From the NCBI RefSeq assembly GCF_902859765.1, contig NZ_CADIJV010000001.1:307891-371890 (forward strand): 64,000 bases of DNA. Direction: 5' to 3'. The translations under genes and the position numbers were made by a program. This document shows positions 45,526 to 55,347 of this stretch, piece after piece. The stretch's first letter is position 1. Each line of letters starts with the position of its first letter. Below the pieces are notes generated by a model. The model ran no database searches, had not been told where the DNA came from, and saw nothing but the letters and a program-made list of their open reading frames with translations. Origin of the DNA: Achromobacter pulmonis. GTDB lineage: Bacteria > Pseudomonadota > Gammaproteobacteria > Burkholderiales > Burkholderiaceae_B.

Positions 45526-48500
45526 ATGAAATTCACCGACCTGTTCGTGCGCCGGCCGGTGCTGGCGCTGGTGGTCAGCACGCTGCTGCTGTTGCTCGGG
45601 CTGCGCGCCCTGAGCGGCCTGCCGATCCGCCAGTACCCGCTGACCGAAAGCACCACCATCACCATTACCACGCAGTACCCGGGCGCTTCGCCCGACCTGA
45701 TGCAGGGCTTCGTCACCCAGCCCATCGCGCAGTCCGTCGCCACCGTCGAAGGCATCGACTACCTGTCTTCGTCTTCGACCCAGGGCCGCAGCGTGATCAC
45801 GGTGCGCATGAAGCTCAACGCCGATTCCAATAAGGCCATGACCGAGGTCATGGCCAAGGTCAACGAAGTCAAATATCGCTTGCCGCAGGACGCCTACGAC
45901 CCGGTGCTGGTCAAGTCGGCCGGCGAGGCGACGGCCGTGGCCTACGTGGGCTTTTCCAGCTCGACCATGTCGCTGCCGGCGCTGACCGACTACCTGTCGC
46001 GCGTGGTGCAGCCGCAACTATCGTCGATCGACGGCGTGGCCAGCGTGGAACTGTACGGCGGCCAGAAGCTGGCGATGCGGGTCTGGCTCGACCCAGACCG
46101 GCTGGCCGCGCGCGGCATCTCGGCCGGCGAGCTGGCCGAGGCCCTGCGCCAGAACAACGTGCAGGCCGCGCCCGGGCAGGCCAAGGGCCTGTACGTGGTG
46201 GCCAACATCAAGGTCAACACCGACCTGGTCAACGTGGCCGAGTTCCGCGACATGGTCATCAAGCGTGAAGGCGACGCCATCGTGCGCCTGGGCGACGTAG
46301 CCACTGTCGAACTGGGCGCGGCCTCGACCGACTCCAGCGGCCTGATGGACGGCGAGCCTGCCGTGTACTTCGGCCTGAATGCCACGCCGGTCGGCAACCC
46401 GCTGGTGATCGTCAAGCGCCTGAACGAGCTGCTGCCCGGCATCAAGCAGAACCTGCCGCCCGGCACCAGCGTGCAGGTGCCGTTCGAGCTGGCGCGCTTC
46501 ATCAGCGCGTCGATCGACGGCGTGGTGCACACGCTGATGGAGGCCGTCGTCATCGTGGTGGCGGTGATCTTCCTGTGTCTCGGTTCGCTGCGCGCGGTGC
46601 TGATTCCGGTGGTCACCATTCCGCTGTCGATGCTGGGCGGCGCAGCCATCATGGCGCTGTTCGGCTTCAGCGTGAACCTGCTGACGTTGCTGGCCATGGT
46701 GCTGGCCATCGGTCTGGTGGTGGACGACGCCATCGTGGTGGTCGAGAACGTGCACCGCCATATCGAAGAGGGCAAGTCGCCGGTGCGCGCGGCTCTGATC
46801 GGCGCGCGCGAAGTGGCGGGCCCGGTCATCGCCATGACCATCACGCTGGCGGCGGTGTATGCGCCGATCGGCCTCATGGGCGGCCTGACCGGTTCCTTGT
46901 TCAAGGAGTTCGCCTTCACGCTGGCGGGGGCGGTGGTGGTGTCAGGGGTGATCGCGCTGACGCTGTCGCCGGTAATGAGTTCGTTCCTGCTCGACAGCCA
47001 GGTGTCCGAAGGCCGGATGGCGCGCCGCGCCGAACACTTCTTTGCCCGCTTGGGAGACGCCTACGGCCGGTTGCTGGACGTGTCGCTGCATCATCGCTGG
47101 GTCACCGGCCTGGTGGCGGTGGGGGTGATGGCCAGTTTGCCGTTCCTGTACAACGCCGCCCAGCGCGAACTGGCGCCGGTCGAGGACCAGTCCACCGTGC
47201 TCACCGCGATCAAATCGCCGCAGCACGCCAACATCGACTACGTCGAGAAGTTCGGCCAGCAGTGGGACGATGTGATGGCGACGCTGCCCGAGCAGAAGGG
47301 CCGCTGGCTCATCAACGGCTCGGACGGCGTATCCAATAGCATCGGCGGCGTGGACTTCGTCGACTGGCACGAGCGCAAGCGCTCGGCCGACCAGATCCAG
47401 GCCGACATGCAATCGATGGTCAACCAGATCGAGGGCAGCAATATCTTCGCTTTCCAGTTGCCGCCGCTGCCGGGCTCGACCGGCGGCCTGCCGGTGCAGA
47501 TGGTCATCATGAGCGCGGCCGACTACCCGGTGGTGTACGAGGCCATGGAAAACCTGAAGCAGGCGGCGCGCGCCAGCGGCCTGTTCATGGTGGTCGACAG
47601 CGACCTGGACTACAACAACCCGGTGGTGCAACTGAAGGTGGACCGCGCCAAGGCCAACAGCCTGGGGGTCACCATGAGGGCGGTGGGCGACACGCTGGCG
47701 GTGCTGGTGGGCGAGAACTACATCAATCGTTTCGGCATGGACGGCCGCTCGTACGACGTGATCCCGCAGAGCCTGCCCGAGCACCGCATCTCGCCCGAAT
47801 CGCTGGCGCGGTACTACGTCAAGAGCGCCAGCGGCGCGCAGGTGCCGCTGTCGAACATCGTGTCGGTGTCGATGGGCGTGGAGCCCAACAAGCTGACCCA
47901 ATTCAACCAGCTCAACGCGGCTACCTTCCAGGCCATCCCGATGCCCGGCGTGACCATGGGCGATGCGGTGCAGTTCCTGACGCGCCAGGCGCAGCAGTTG
48001 CCGGCCGGCTTCAGCTACGACTGGCAATCGGACGCGCGTCAGTTCAGCCAGGAAGGCTCGGCGCTGATGATCACCTTCATCTTCGCCATCATCGTCATCT
48101 ACCTGGTGCTGGCGGCGCAGTACGAAAGCCTGCGCGACCCGTTCATCATTCTGGTGAGCGTGCCGCTGTCGATCTGCGGCGCGTTGATCCCGCTGGCGCT
48201 GGGCATGGCGACCATCAACATCTACACGCAGATCGGTCTGGTGACGCTGATCGGGCTGATCAGCAAGCACGGCATCCTGATGGTGGAATTCGCCAACGAG
48301 ATGCAGATCAGCCATGGCCTGGACCGGCGCGGCGCCATGGAGCACGCCGCCCGCATCCGCCTGCGTCCGATCCTGATGACTACCGCCGCCATGGTGGTGG
48401 GCCTGATCCCGCTGCTGTTCGCCAGCGGCGCCGGCGCCCACAGCCGCTACAGCCTGGGCCTGGTGATCGTGGTCGGCATGCTGGTCGGCACGCTCTTCAC

Positions 48501-48645
48501 GCTGTTCGTGCTGCCCACCGTCTACACCTTGCTGGCGCGCGACCACCGCGCCGCCAACGACACGCCGCGCGCCCGCGAGCTGGCGCAGGCGCAGGCCGAG
48601 GACGCGCGGTCGGCCGCCGCGCCGCGCCCCGCCGCAACGCACTGA
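45526..48645 (+). CDS. RND transporter of pump 2 (MexI-like)
   Basis: A 1039-residue HAE1-type transporter. The start MKFTDLFVRRPVLALVVSTL, followed by QYPLTESTTITITTQYPGAS, is close to MexI-type proteins. The proton-relay pair is in AIGLVVDDAIVVVENVHRHI, and GLISKHGILMVEFANEMQ lies near TM10-11. The C-terminus (LARDHRAANDTPRARELAQA) is extended and charged. The product is an inner-membrane proton antiporter. MexGHI-OpmD exports quorum-sensing precursors and drugs in Pseudomonas; substrates here are unknown. There is no MexG-like gene upstream. Confidence 0.93.
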   Translation: MKFTDLFVRRPVLALVVSTLLLLLGLRALSGLPIRQYPLTESTTITITTQYPGASPDLMQGFVTQPIAQSVATVEGIDYLSSSSTQGRSVITVRMKLNADSNKAMTEVMAKVNEVKYRLPQDAYDPVLVKSAGEATAVAYVGFSSSTMSLPALTDYLSRVVQPQLSSIDGVASVELYGGQKLAMRVWLDPDRLAARGISAGELAEALRQNNVQAAPGQAKGLYVVANIKVNTDLVNVAEFRDMVIKREGDAIVRLGDVATVELGAASTDSSGLMDGEPAVYFGLNATPVGNPLVIVKRLNELLPGIKQNLPPGTSVQVPFELARFISASIDGVVHTLMEAVVIVVAVIFLCLGSLRAVLIPVVTIPLSMLGGAAIMALFGFSVNLLTLLAMVLAIGLVVDDAIVVVENVHRHIEEGKSPVRAALIGAREVAGPVIAMTITLAAVYAPIGLMGGLTGSLFKEFAFTLAGAVVVSGVIALTLSPVMSSFLLDSQVSEGRMARRAEHFFARLGDAYGRLLDVSLHHRWVTGLVAVGVMASLPFLYNAAQRELAPVEDQSTVLTAIKSPQHANIDYVEKFGQQWDDVMATLPEQKGRWLINGSDGVSNSIGGVDFVDWHERKRSADQIQADMQSMVNQIEGSNIFAFQLPPLPGSTGGLPVQMVIMSAADYPVVYEAMENLKQAARASGLFMVVDSDLDYNNPVVQLKVDRAKANSLGVTMRAVGDTLAVLVGENYINRFGMDGRSYDVIPQSLPEHRISPESLARYYVKSASGAQVPLSNIVSVSMGVEPNKLTQFNQLNAATFQAIPMPGVTMGDAVQFLTRQAQQLPAGFSYDWQSDARQFSQEGSALMITFIFAIIVIYLVLAAQYESLRDPFIILVSVPLSICGALIPLALGMATINIYTQIGLVTLIGLISKHGILMVEFANEMQISHGLDRRGAMEHAARIRLRPILMTTAAMVVGLIPLLFASGAGAHSRYSLGLVIVVGMLVGTLFTLFVLPTVYTLLARDHRAANDTPRARELAQAQAEDARSAAAPRPAATH

Positions 48646-48655
48646 GGAGCCGACC

Positions 48656-50086
48656 ATGAAACATCCCGATCTGTCCCAACGCCTGCGCCGTGGCGCCACG
48701 GTGCTGCTGGCCGTGCTGGCTACCGCCGGCTGCGCCGTCGGTCCCGACTACCGGAAGCCGCGGGCCGCGCCGGTGGCGCTGGCCAGCCCCGAGCAGGCGC
48801 TGTTCTCCACCGACCGCGTGCAGCAGGATTGGTGGAAGCAGTTGCAGGACCCGCAGCTGGACCGCCTGGTCACCCTGGCGCTGCAACGCAACCACGACAT
48901 CCGCATCGCCCAGGCCCGCCTGGCCGAGTCGCGCGCGGCGCTGGACGAGAAGGAACTCGACCAGTTCCCCACCGTCACGCTGGGCGGGCGCTTCGAGCGC
49001 AGCCTGTCGCAGGCCAACCCCGGCGTGACGGGCGAGCGCAACCTGGCCAAGAGCTACCGCGCGGGCTTTGACGCCACCTGGGAGATCGACCTGTTCGGCC
49101 GCCTGCGCCGCGCCGCCGAAGGCGCGGCCGCGCGCAGCGAGGCCCAGGCGGCCGACTTGGCGCAGGCCCGCATCGTGGTGGTGGCCGAGGTGGCGCGCAA
49201 CTACTTTGAACTGCGCGGCGCCGAACAACGCCTGGCGGTGGCGCGCGCCAACCTGGACAGCCAGCGCGACAGCCTGCGTGTGATCCAGGCCATGGTGTCG
49301 GCCGGCCGCGGCGACGAGGGCGACCTGGCCAGCGCCCGCGCCGAGTTGGAAACGGTGCAGGCCAGCGTGCCGCTGCAGGAAACCGCGCGGCGCCTGGCGC
49401 GGTACCGCCTCGCGGTGCTGGCCGGGCTGCGGCCGGTGGAGCTGGGCGAGCTGGACGCGGCCACGCCGCAGCCGCCGCTGGCGGCGCGCCTGCCGATCGG
49501 CGACGTCGGCGCCTTGCTGGCGCGCCGTCCCGACGTGCGGGCGGCCGAGCGCAACATGGCGGCGGCCAATGCCGACGTGGGCGTGGCCACGGCGGAACTG
49601 TATCCGCGCATCGACCTGGGCGGCTTCCTCGGTTTCGTGGCTCTGCGCGGCGCCGACTTCGGCAGCGCCTCCAGCCGCGCCTTCAGCGTGGCGCCCGGCG
49701 TCAACTGGCCGGCCTTCCACCTGCCCACCGCGCAGGCGCGCAAGCGGGCGGCGCAGGCGCGTTCGCAGGGCGAGGTGGCGCGCTACGAGCAGACCGTGCT
49801 GCAGGCGGTCGAGGAACTGGAGGGGGCGCTGACGCAGTACGGCCAGACCCAGCAGCGGCTGGGCAGCCTGGCGCAGGCGGCCGCCTACAGCGGCCGCGCG
49901 GCGGAACTGGCGCGCCTGCGCTACCGCGAAGGCAGCGCGCCCTACCTGACGGTGCTGGACGCGCAGCGCACGCAGCTGCGGGCGCAGGACGCGGTGGCGG
50001 TGGCCGAAACGGCCTCCTATACCAGCCTGGTCGCGCTCTACAAGGCGCTGGGCGGCGGCTGGGAGGCGCCGTTCGTGGCACCATAG
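48656..50086 (+). CDS. Outer-membrane factor of RND pump 2
   Basis: A 476-residue NodT-family outer-membrane lipoprotein. The signal ends LATAGCAVGPDYRKPRA, a classical lipobox with the VGPDY motif. Two OEP repeats are visible: QLDRLVTLALQRNHDIRIAQ, and LLARRPDVRAAERNMAAANA followed by ELYPRIDLGGFLGF. It sits 10 bp after the RND gene and completes the tripartite pump. The regulator gene begins 25 bp later and may be co-transcribed. Confidence 0.93.
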   Translation: MKHPDLSQRLRRGATVLLAVLATAGCAVGPDYRKPRAAPVALASPEQALFSTDRVQQDWWKQLQDPQLDRLVTLALQRNHDIRIAQARLAESRAALDEKELDQFPTVTLGGRFERSLSQANPGVTGERNLAKSYRAGFDATWEIDLFGRLRRAAEGAAARSEAQAADLAQARIVVVAEVARNYFELRGAEQRLAVARANLDSQRDSLRVIQAMVSAGRGDEGDLASARAELETVQASVPLQETARRLARYRLAVLAGLRPVELGELDAATPQPPLAARLPIGDVGALLARRPDVRAAERNMAAANADVGVATAELYPRIDLGGFLGFVALRGADFGSASSRAFSVAPGVNWPAFHLPTAQARKRAAQARSQGEVARYEQTVLQAVEELEGALTQYGQTQQRLGSLAQAAAYSGRAAELARLRYREGSAPYLTVLDAQRTQLRAQDAVAVAETASYTSLVALYKALGGGWEAPFVAP

Positions 50087-50111
50087 GGGCTTAGCGCCTT
50101 ACCGACCTTCC

Positions 50112-50774
50112 ATGTCCGACGACCACCTGTCCCACCCTATTTCCTGGCAGCCGCACCAGCCGGCGGACCGCGTGCTCATGGCGCTCAAAACGCGCGGCCC
50201 GCAATCGGTCGCGGTCATCGCCAAGGCGCTCGACGTCACGGCCGAGGCGGTGCGCCAGCAGATGACGCGCCTGCACGCGGACGGGTTGGTGGATTCGGAA
50301 AGCCGCAGCGCGGGGCGCGGCCGGCCCACCCAGATCTGGTTCCTGACCGAGGCCGGCCAGCGCCGTTTTCCCGACACGCACGCCGACATGACGGTGCAGA
50401 TGATCAACGCCGCGCGTCAGGTGTTCGGCGAAGAAGGCGTGGACAAGCTGATCCTGGCGCGCGAGGCGGCCATGCGGGCCAACTACCTGCAGGCATTGGC
50501 CGGCGCCCGAGACCTGCCGCAGCGGCTCGAGCAACTGGTGCGGGTGCGCTCGGCCGAAGGCTACATGGCCGAGATGCGCCGTGACGGCGATGACTTCCTG
50601 TTCATCGAGAACCACTGTCCCATCTGCGCGGCGGCCCAGGCCTGTATGGGCTTTTGCCGCAGCGAGCTGGCGCTGTTCCAGCAGGTGCTGGGCCAGGATG
50701 TGCGGGTCGAGCGCGAAGAGCACATCCTGCTGGGCGCGCGCCGCTGCGCCTACCGCATCAGCGCGCGCGCCTGA
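50112..50774 (+). CDS. HTH regulator with cysteine cluster (SufR-like)
   Basis: A 220-residue regulator. The N-terminal winged helix reads PADRVLMALKTRGPQSVAVI, then VTAEAVRQQMTRLHADGLVD with RGRPTQIWFLTEAG as the wing. The C-terminal half has ENHCPICAAAQACMGFC, a C-x2-C-x5-C-x3-C group at Cys169, Cys172, Cys178 and Cys182. This pattern is typical of SufR-like regulators that bind an iron-sulfur cluster. It could link the upstream pump operon (25 bp away) to redox or iron status, but regulation of that pump is only inferred. Confidence 0.8.
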   Translation: MSDDHLSHPISWQPHQPADRVLMALKTRGPQSVAVIAKALDVTAEAVRQQMTRLHADGLVDSESRSAGRGRPTQIWFLTEAGQRRFPDTHADMTVQMINAARQVFGEEGVDKLILAREAAMRANYLQALAGARDLPQRLEQLVRVRSAEGYMAEMRRDGDDFLFIENHCPICAAAQACMGFCRSELALFQQVLGQDVRVEREEHILLGARRCAYRISARA

Positions 50775-50815
50775 CCTTGCGGCGCGCCCGGCATCGCCGC
50801 GAGGTCGGCCTTGCG

Positions 50816-52207
50816 TCAGGATGCCGGCGATGAACCGTCGTCCCAGCCCCCCAGCGCCTTGTACAGCTCCACCGCGTTGACCAGCCGGCGCTGCTGCAGC
50901 CGGATGTATTCCTGTTCCGACTCGAACAGGCTGCGCTGTGCCTCCAGCATCTCCAGGTAGTTCGCCACCCCGCGCGCATAGCGTCGCTCGGCCAACCGCT
51001 GGCGTTCGCGGTCGGCGTCGCGCACTTTGCGCTGGGCCGCGATCTGGTCGCGCAGCGCATCGCGCGCCGACAAGGCGTCGGCCACATCGCGGAACGCCGC
51101 CTGGATGCTGCCTTCGTACTGCGCCACCGCGATGTGCTTGCGGGTCTCGGCCAACGACAGGTTGGCGCGGTTGCGGCCGGCGTTGAAGATCGGCAGCGTC
51201 AGGCGCGGCGCGAAACTCCAGCCGCCGCTGCCGCCGCTGAACAGATCCGAGAAGCGGTCGGCGGTGGTGCCAATGTCGGTGGTCAGTTGCACCGACGGGA
51301 AGAACGCCGCGCGCGCCGCGCCGATGTCGGCGTTGGCCGCGCGCAGCGCCTGTTCCGCCTGGCGCAGGTCGGGGCGGCGGGCCAGCAGTTCGGACGGCAG
51401 GCCAGCGGCCAGCGGCGTCAGGGCCTGGCTTTCCAGCGGCGTGGCATCGACACCGACCGGCAGTGCGAAATCGCCCGCCAGCAGGCCCAGCGCATGCCGC
51501 GCCAGGTTGGCCTCGCGGGTCAGCGCGGCGAGCGTGGCGCGCGAACTCTCCACCAGCATCTGCGCGGTGCGCAGGCCAATGGCCGTCTCCAGCCCGGCGT
51601 CGTAGCGGCGCTGGGTCAATGTCAACGTGGTCTCGCGCAATGCCAGCGTGTCGGCGGTCAGGCGCAGTTGCTCGGCCAGCGAGCGCTGGTTGAAGTAGGC
51701 CGTCGCCGTCTCCGCCACCAGCGCCAGCGTGGCGGCGCGGTGGGCTTCTTCACTGGCCAGATAGCGCGCCAACGCGGCGTCCGACAGGCTCCTGACCCGG
51801 CCGAAGAAATCCAGCTCGAAGGCGGTGATGCCGACAGCCGCGCGGTAGCGGTTGGCCACCGGCATGCGCGGCTGGCCGGGCTCGGCCGCGCGGCCGCGGC
51901 TGAATTCGCCGCTGGCGTCGATGGCCGGCAGACGTTCGGACTGCTGCACGCCGTACAGCGCGCGCGCTTCCTCGATGCGCAACGCCGCCACCCGCAGGTC
52001 GCGGTTGTTGGCCAGCGCGGCCGCGATCCAGGCCTGCAGCGCCGGGTCGTTGAAATAGGCGCGCCAGTCCTGTGGCGCGGCGGCCTGGCCGGGCAGTGCC
52101 GGCGTGTCGTACTGCGCCGGCACCGGCGCCGCGGGGCGCTCGTGGGTCGGCGCCAGCGAGCAGCCGGACAGGGCCAGCGCCAGCAAGGTCATTGCCACGG
52201 TTTTCAT
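50816..52207 (-). CDS. oprZ: Outer-membrane factor of RND pump 3 (OprZ-like)
   Basis: A 463-residue outer-membrane lipoprotein. The ATG at 52207 (MKTVAMTLLALALSGCSLAP) overlaps the RND stop codon by four bases; the longer open frame runs through the RND gene. It has a lipobox SGC and the two OEP repeats, with FNDPALQAWIAAALANNRDL and LLARRPDLRQAEQALRAANA. It completes the third tripartite pump, in which the adaptor, RND and outer-membrane genes are all translationally close. The gene name follows the Achromobacter AxyXY-OprZ layout and is by analogy. Confidence 0.88.
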   Translation of the reverse strand: MKTVAMTLLALALSGCSLAPTHERPAAPVPAQYDTPALPGQAAAPQDWRAYFNDPALQAWIAAALANNRDLRVAALRIEEARALYGVQQSERLPAIDASGEFSRGRAAEPGQPRMPVANRYRAAVGITAFELDFFGRVRSLSDAALARYLASEEAHRAATLALVAETATAYFNQRSLAEQLRLTADTLALRETTLTLTQRRYDAGLETAIGLRTAQMLVESSRATLAALTREANLARHALGLLAGDFALPVGVDATPLESQALTPLAAGLPSELLARRPDLRQAEQALRAANADIGAARAAFFPSVQLTTDIGTTADRFSDLFSGGSGGWSFAPRLTLPIFNAGRNRANLSLAETRKHIAVAQYEGSIQAAFRDVADALSARDALRDQIAAQRKVRDADRERQRLAERRYARGVANYLEMLEAQRSLFESEQEYIRLQQRRLVNAVELYKALGGWDDGSSPAS

Positions 52208-55200
52208 GGCGTCGTCTCCAGCGTTTCGCGGCCTGCGGGGCGCGCGGGGCGGGCGCGCATGCCGACCATGCGCCCCACGATGAGAAAGAACAGCGGCACC
52301 AGGAAGACCGCCAGCACAGTGGCGGTGATGATTCCGCCGAGCACGCCGGTGCCGATGGCGGCCTGCGCGCCGGACGCGGCGCCGCTGGCCAGCGCCAGCG
52401 GCAGCACGCCCACGCCGAAAGCCAGCGAGGTCATTACGATCGGCCGCAGCCGCAGCCGCGCGGCCTCCAGCGTGGCCGACAGCACGCCCTGGCCGTCGCG
52501 CACCAGGTCCTTGGCCACTTCCACGATCAGGATCGCGTTCTTGGCCGACAGGCCGATGGTGGCGATCAGGCCGACCTTGAAGTAGATGTCGTTCGGCATG
52601 CCGCGCACGGTTACCCCCAGCAGCGCGCCGATCACGCCCAGCGGCACCACCAGGATCACCGCCAGCGGAATCGACCAGCTTTCGTACAGGGCCGCCAGCG
52701 CCAGGAACACAATCAGTACCGATAGCGCGAACAGCACCGGCGCCTGGTTGCCCGACAGCCGCTCTTCGTACGACTGGCCTGACCAGTCGAAGCCGATGCC
52801 GCGCGGCAGCTCGGCCGCCAGCGCCTCCATGGCGCGCATGGCTTCGCCGCTGCTGTGGCCCGGCGCCGCCGAGCCGTTGATGGTAAATGACGGAAAGCCG
52901 TTGTAGCGGTTCAACTGCGGCGGTCCCATTGACCACTTCAAGGTCGTGAAGGCCGACAGCGGCACCATCTGGCCTTGCAGGTTGCGCACGTGCAGGCGCG
53001 AGATGTCATCCAGGTCCACGCGACGTTTGCCATCGGCCTGCACCGTCACGCGCCGTACCTGCCCGTTGAGCATGAAGTCGCCGATGTAGTCCGAGCCGTA
53101 CATCACTGCCAGCGCGGTGTTGATCTCGTCGATCGGCACGCCCATGGCCTGCGCCTTGTCACGGTCGACGTGCAGCTGCAGTTGCGGCGCTTCTTGCTGG
53201 CCGGCGAACACCACGTCCGTCAGCGCCGGATGTTCCGCCGCCTTGGCCAGCAGTTGCTGGCGCGCCCGCGTCAGCGCTTCATAACCGACGCCGCCGCGGT
53301 CCTGCAGGCGCAAGTCGAAGCCCGAGGTCGAGCCCAGATCGGGCAACGGCGGCGAGTTGAGCGCGAACACCATCAGGTTCTTGCGCGCGGCAAAGACCTC
53401 GTTGATGCGCTTGACCACTGCGTCCACCTGCAACGCCGGGTCGCGCCGCTCCTTCCAGTCCTTGAGCGTGACGAAGAGCATGGCCGAGTTCGGGCCGCTG
53501 CCGTACTGGCTGAAGCCGTTGACCGAGTACACGTACTGCACCGGCTCATGCTCCATCATGTAGCGCTCGACATCCTTGACCACGGCCATGGTCTCGGCCT
53601 GCGGCGAGCCTTGCGGCAGGATCACCATGGCCATGAAGCTGCCCTGGTCTTCGTCAGGCAGGAACGATGAGGGCAAGCGCGCGAACAGCAGCGCGGCCAC
53701 GCCGATCACCAGCGCGTAGGCCAGTCCGAAGCGCAGTGGCCGCGCCAGCACGCCGGCCACCTGCGCCGTGTAGCGCGTGGTCAGGCGCGCGAAGGCGCGG
53801 TTGAACCCGCCGAAGAAACCGCGCTTTTCGTGGTGGCCGGCCGGGACCGGCTTGAGCAGGCTGGCGCACAGCGCCGGCGTCAGCGACAGCGCCAGGAAGG
53901 CCGAGAAGGCGATGGACACCGCCAGCGTCACGGCGAACTGGCGGTAGATGTTACCCACCGCGCCGTCGAAGAATGCCATCGGCACGAACACCGACACCAG
54001 CACCACCGTGATGCCGACGATGGCGCCGCTGATCTGGCCCATGGCCTTGACCGTGGCGTCATGCGGCGACAGGCCCTCTTCGGCCATGATGCGCTCGACG
54101 TTCTCGACCACCACGATGGCATCGTCCACCAGGATGCCGATGGCCAGCACCATGCCGAACATCGTCAGCACGTTGATCGAATAGCCCAGCCCCAGCATCA
54201 CCCCCAGCGTGCCCAGCAGCGCCACCGGCACCACCAGCGTCGGGATCAGCGTGGCGCGCAGGTTCTGCATGAACAGATACATCACGCAGAACACCAGCGC
54301 CACCGCTTCCAGCAGGGTCATCAGCACCTTCTTGATCGAGATCTCGACGAAAGTGGAGGTTTCATACGGAATGTCCCAGCTCACGCCCGGCGGGAAGTAC
54401 TGGGCCAGCTCGCGCATGGTCTCGCGGATGCGGCGGGTGGTCTCGACCGCGTTCGAACCCGGCGCCAGCTTGATGCCCAGGCCGGTGCCGGTCATGCCGT
54501 TGACGCGCGACAGGTACATGTAGTCGGTGCCGCCCAGTTCCACCCGCGCCACGTCCTTCAGGCGCAGCGTGGCGCCATCGGGTTGCGCGCGCAGCGGGAT
54601 GTTGGCGAACTGTTCCGGCGTATGCAGCGATTCGCCCGCCACGATGCTGGTGTTCAGCGGCGCATCCTTTGGCACGGCCTGGTTGCCCAGCTCGCCGATG
54701 GTGACACGCGCGTTGTGGCTGCGCAGGGCCGAGACGATGTCCCCCGGCGTCAGCGACAGGGCGGTGAGCTTGACCGGATCGGGCCAGATGCGCATCGCCG
54801 CTTCCGCGCCGAACGACTGCACCTTGCCCACGCCTTCGACCCGCCGCAGCGCCTGCAGCACATTGGAGGCGGCCAGTTCGCCCAGTTGCATGTCGTCCAG
54901 GCTGCCGTCCGACTTCAGCGACACCACCAGCTGGATGTTGTCGGCCGCCTTTTCCACCCGCACGCCGTCGCGCCGCACCGATTCGGGCAGGCGCGGCTCG
55001 ACCGCCTTCAGGCGGTTCTGCACTTCCACTGCCGCGATGTCGGGGTTGGTGCCCTGCTTGAAGGTCAGGTTGATGCTGGCCCAACCGGTGGAATCGCTGC
55101 TGGAAGCGGTGTACATCAGCCCCGGAGCGCCGTTCATCTCGCGTTCGATGATGGCGGTGACGGCTTCCTCGACCACCTTGGCCGAGGCGCCCGGATAGCT

Positions 55201-55341
55201 GGCGCCGATATTCACTACGGGCGGCGCGATGTCCGGATACTGCGCCACCGGCAGCGCGCGGATCGACAACACGCCGACCAGCGCGATCAGCAGGGAGATC
55301 ACCCACGCGAAGACGGGGCGATCGATAAAGAAACGCGCCAT
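52204..55341 (-). CDS. axyY: RND transporter of pump 3, MexY/AxyY-like
   Basis: A 1045-residue inner-membrane antiporter, equal in length to MexY. The N-terminus MARFFIDRPVFAWVISLLIA, then VAQYPDIAPPVVNIGASYPG, closely follows MexY. The proton-relay pair is in GILVDDAIVVVENVERIMAE, and the EEGLSPHDATVKAMGQISGA stretch is typical of the MexY/AmrB branch. C-terminal landmarks are NDIYFKVGLIATIGLSAKNA and GTGVLGGIITATVLAVFLVP. MexY-type pumps, including AxyY of Achromobacter, export aminoglycosides, macrolides, tetracyclines and fluoroquinolones. The gene starts 6 bp after the adaptor. The divergent TetR gene has a nonsense codon, so higher expression is predicted. Confidence 0.92.
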   Translation of the reverse strand: MARFFIDRPVFAWVISLLIALVGVLSIRALPVAQYPDIAPPVVNIGASYPGASAKVVEEAVTAIIEREMNGAPGLMYTASSSDSTGWASINLTFKQGTNPDIAAVEVQNRLKAVEPRLPESVRRDGVRVEKAADNIQLVVSLKSDGSLDDMQLGELAASNVLQALRRVEGVGKVQSFGAEAAMRIWPDPVKLTALSLTPGDIVSALRSHNARVTIGELGNQAVPKDAPLNTSIVAGESLHTPEQFANIPLRAQPDGATLRLKDVARVELGGTDYMYLSRVNGMTGTGLGIKLAPGSNAVETTRRIRETMRELAQYFPPGVSWDIPYETSTFVEISIKKVLMTLLEAVALVFCVMYLFMQNLRATLIPTLVVPVALLGTLGVMLGLGYSINVLTMFGMVLAIGILVDDAIVVVENVERIMAEEGLSPHDATVKAMGQISGAIVGITVVLVSVFVPMAFFDGAVGNIYRQFAVTLAVSIAFSAFLALSLTPALCASLLKPVPAGHHEKRGFFGGFNRAFARLTTRYTAQVAGVLARPLRFGLAYALVIGVAALLFARLPSSFLPDEDQGSFMAMVILPQGSPQAETMAVVKDVERYMMEHEPVQYVYSVNGFSQYGSGPNSAMLFVTLKDWKERRDPALQVDAVVKRINEVFAARKNLMVFALNSPPLPDLGSTSGFDLRLQDRGGVGYEALTRARQQLLAKAAEHPALTDVVFAGQQEAPQLQLHVDRDKAQAMGVPIDEINTALAVMYGSDYIGDFMLNGQVRRVTVQADGKRRVDLDDISRLHVRNLQGQMVPLSAFTTLKWSMGPPQLNRYNGFPSFTINGSAAPGHSSGEAMRAMEALAAELPRGIGFDWSGQSYEERLSGNQAPVLFALSVLIVFLALAALYESWSIPLAVILVVPLGVIGALLGVTVRGMPNDIYFKVGLIATIGLSAKNAILIVEVAKDLVRDGQGVLSATLEAARLRLRPIVMTSLAFGVGVLPLALASGAASGAQAAIGTGVLGGIITATVLAVFLVPLFFLIVGRMVGMRARPARPAGRETLETTP

Positions 55342-55347
55342 GGCGGT

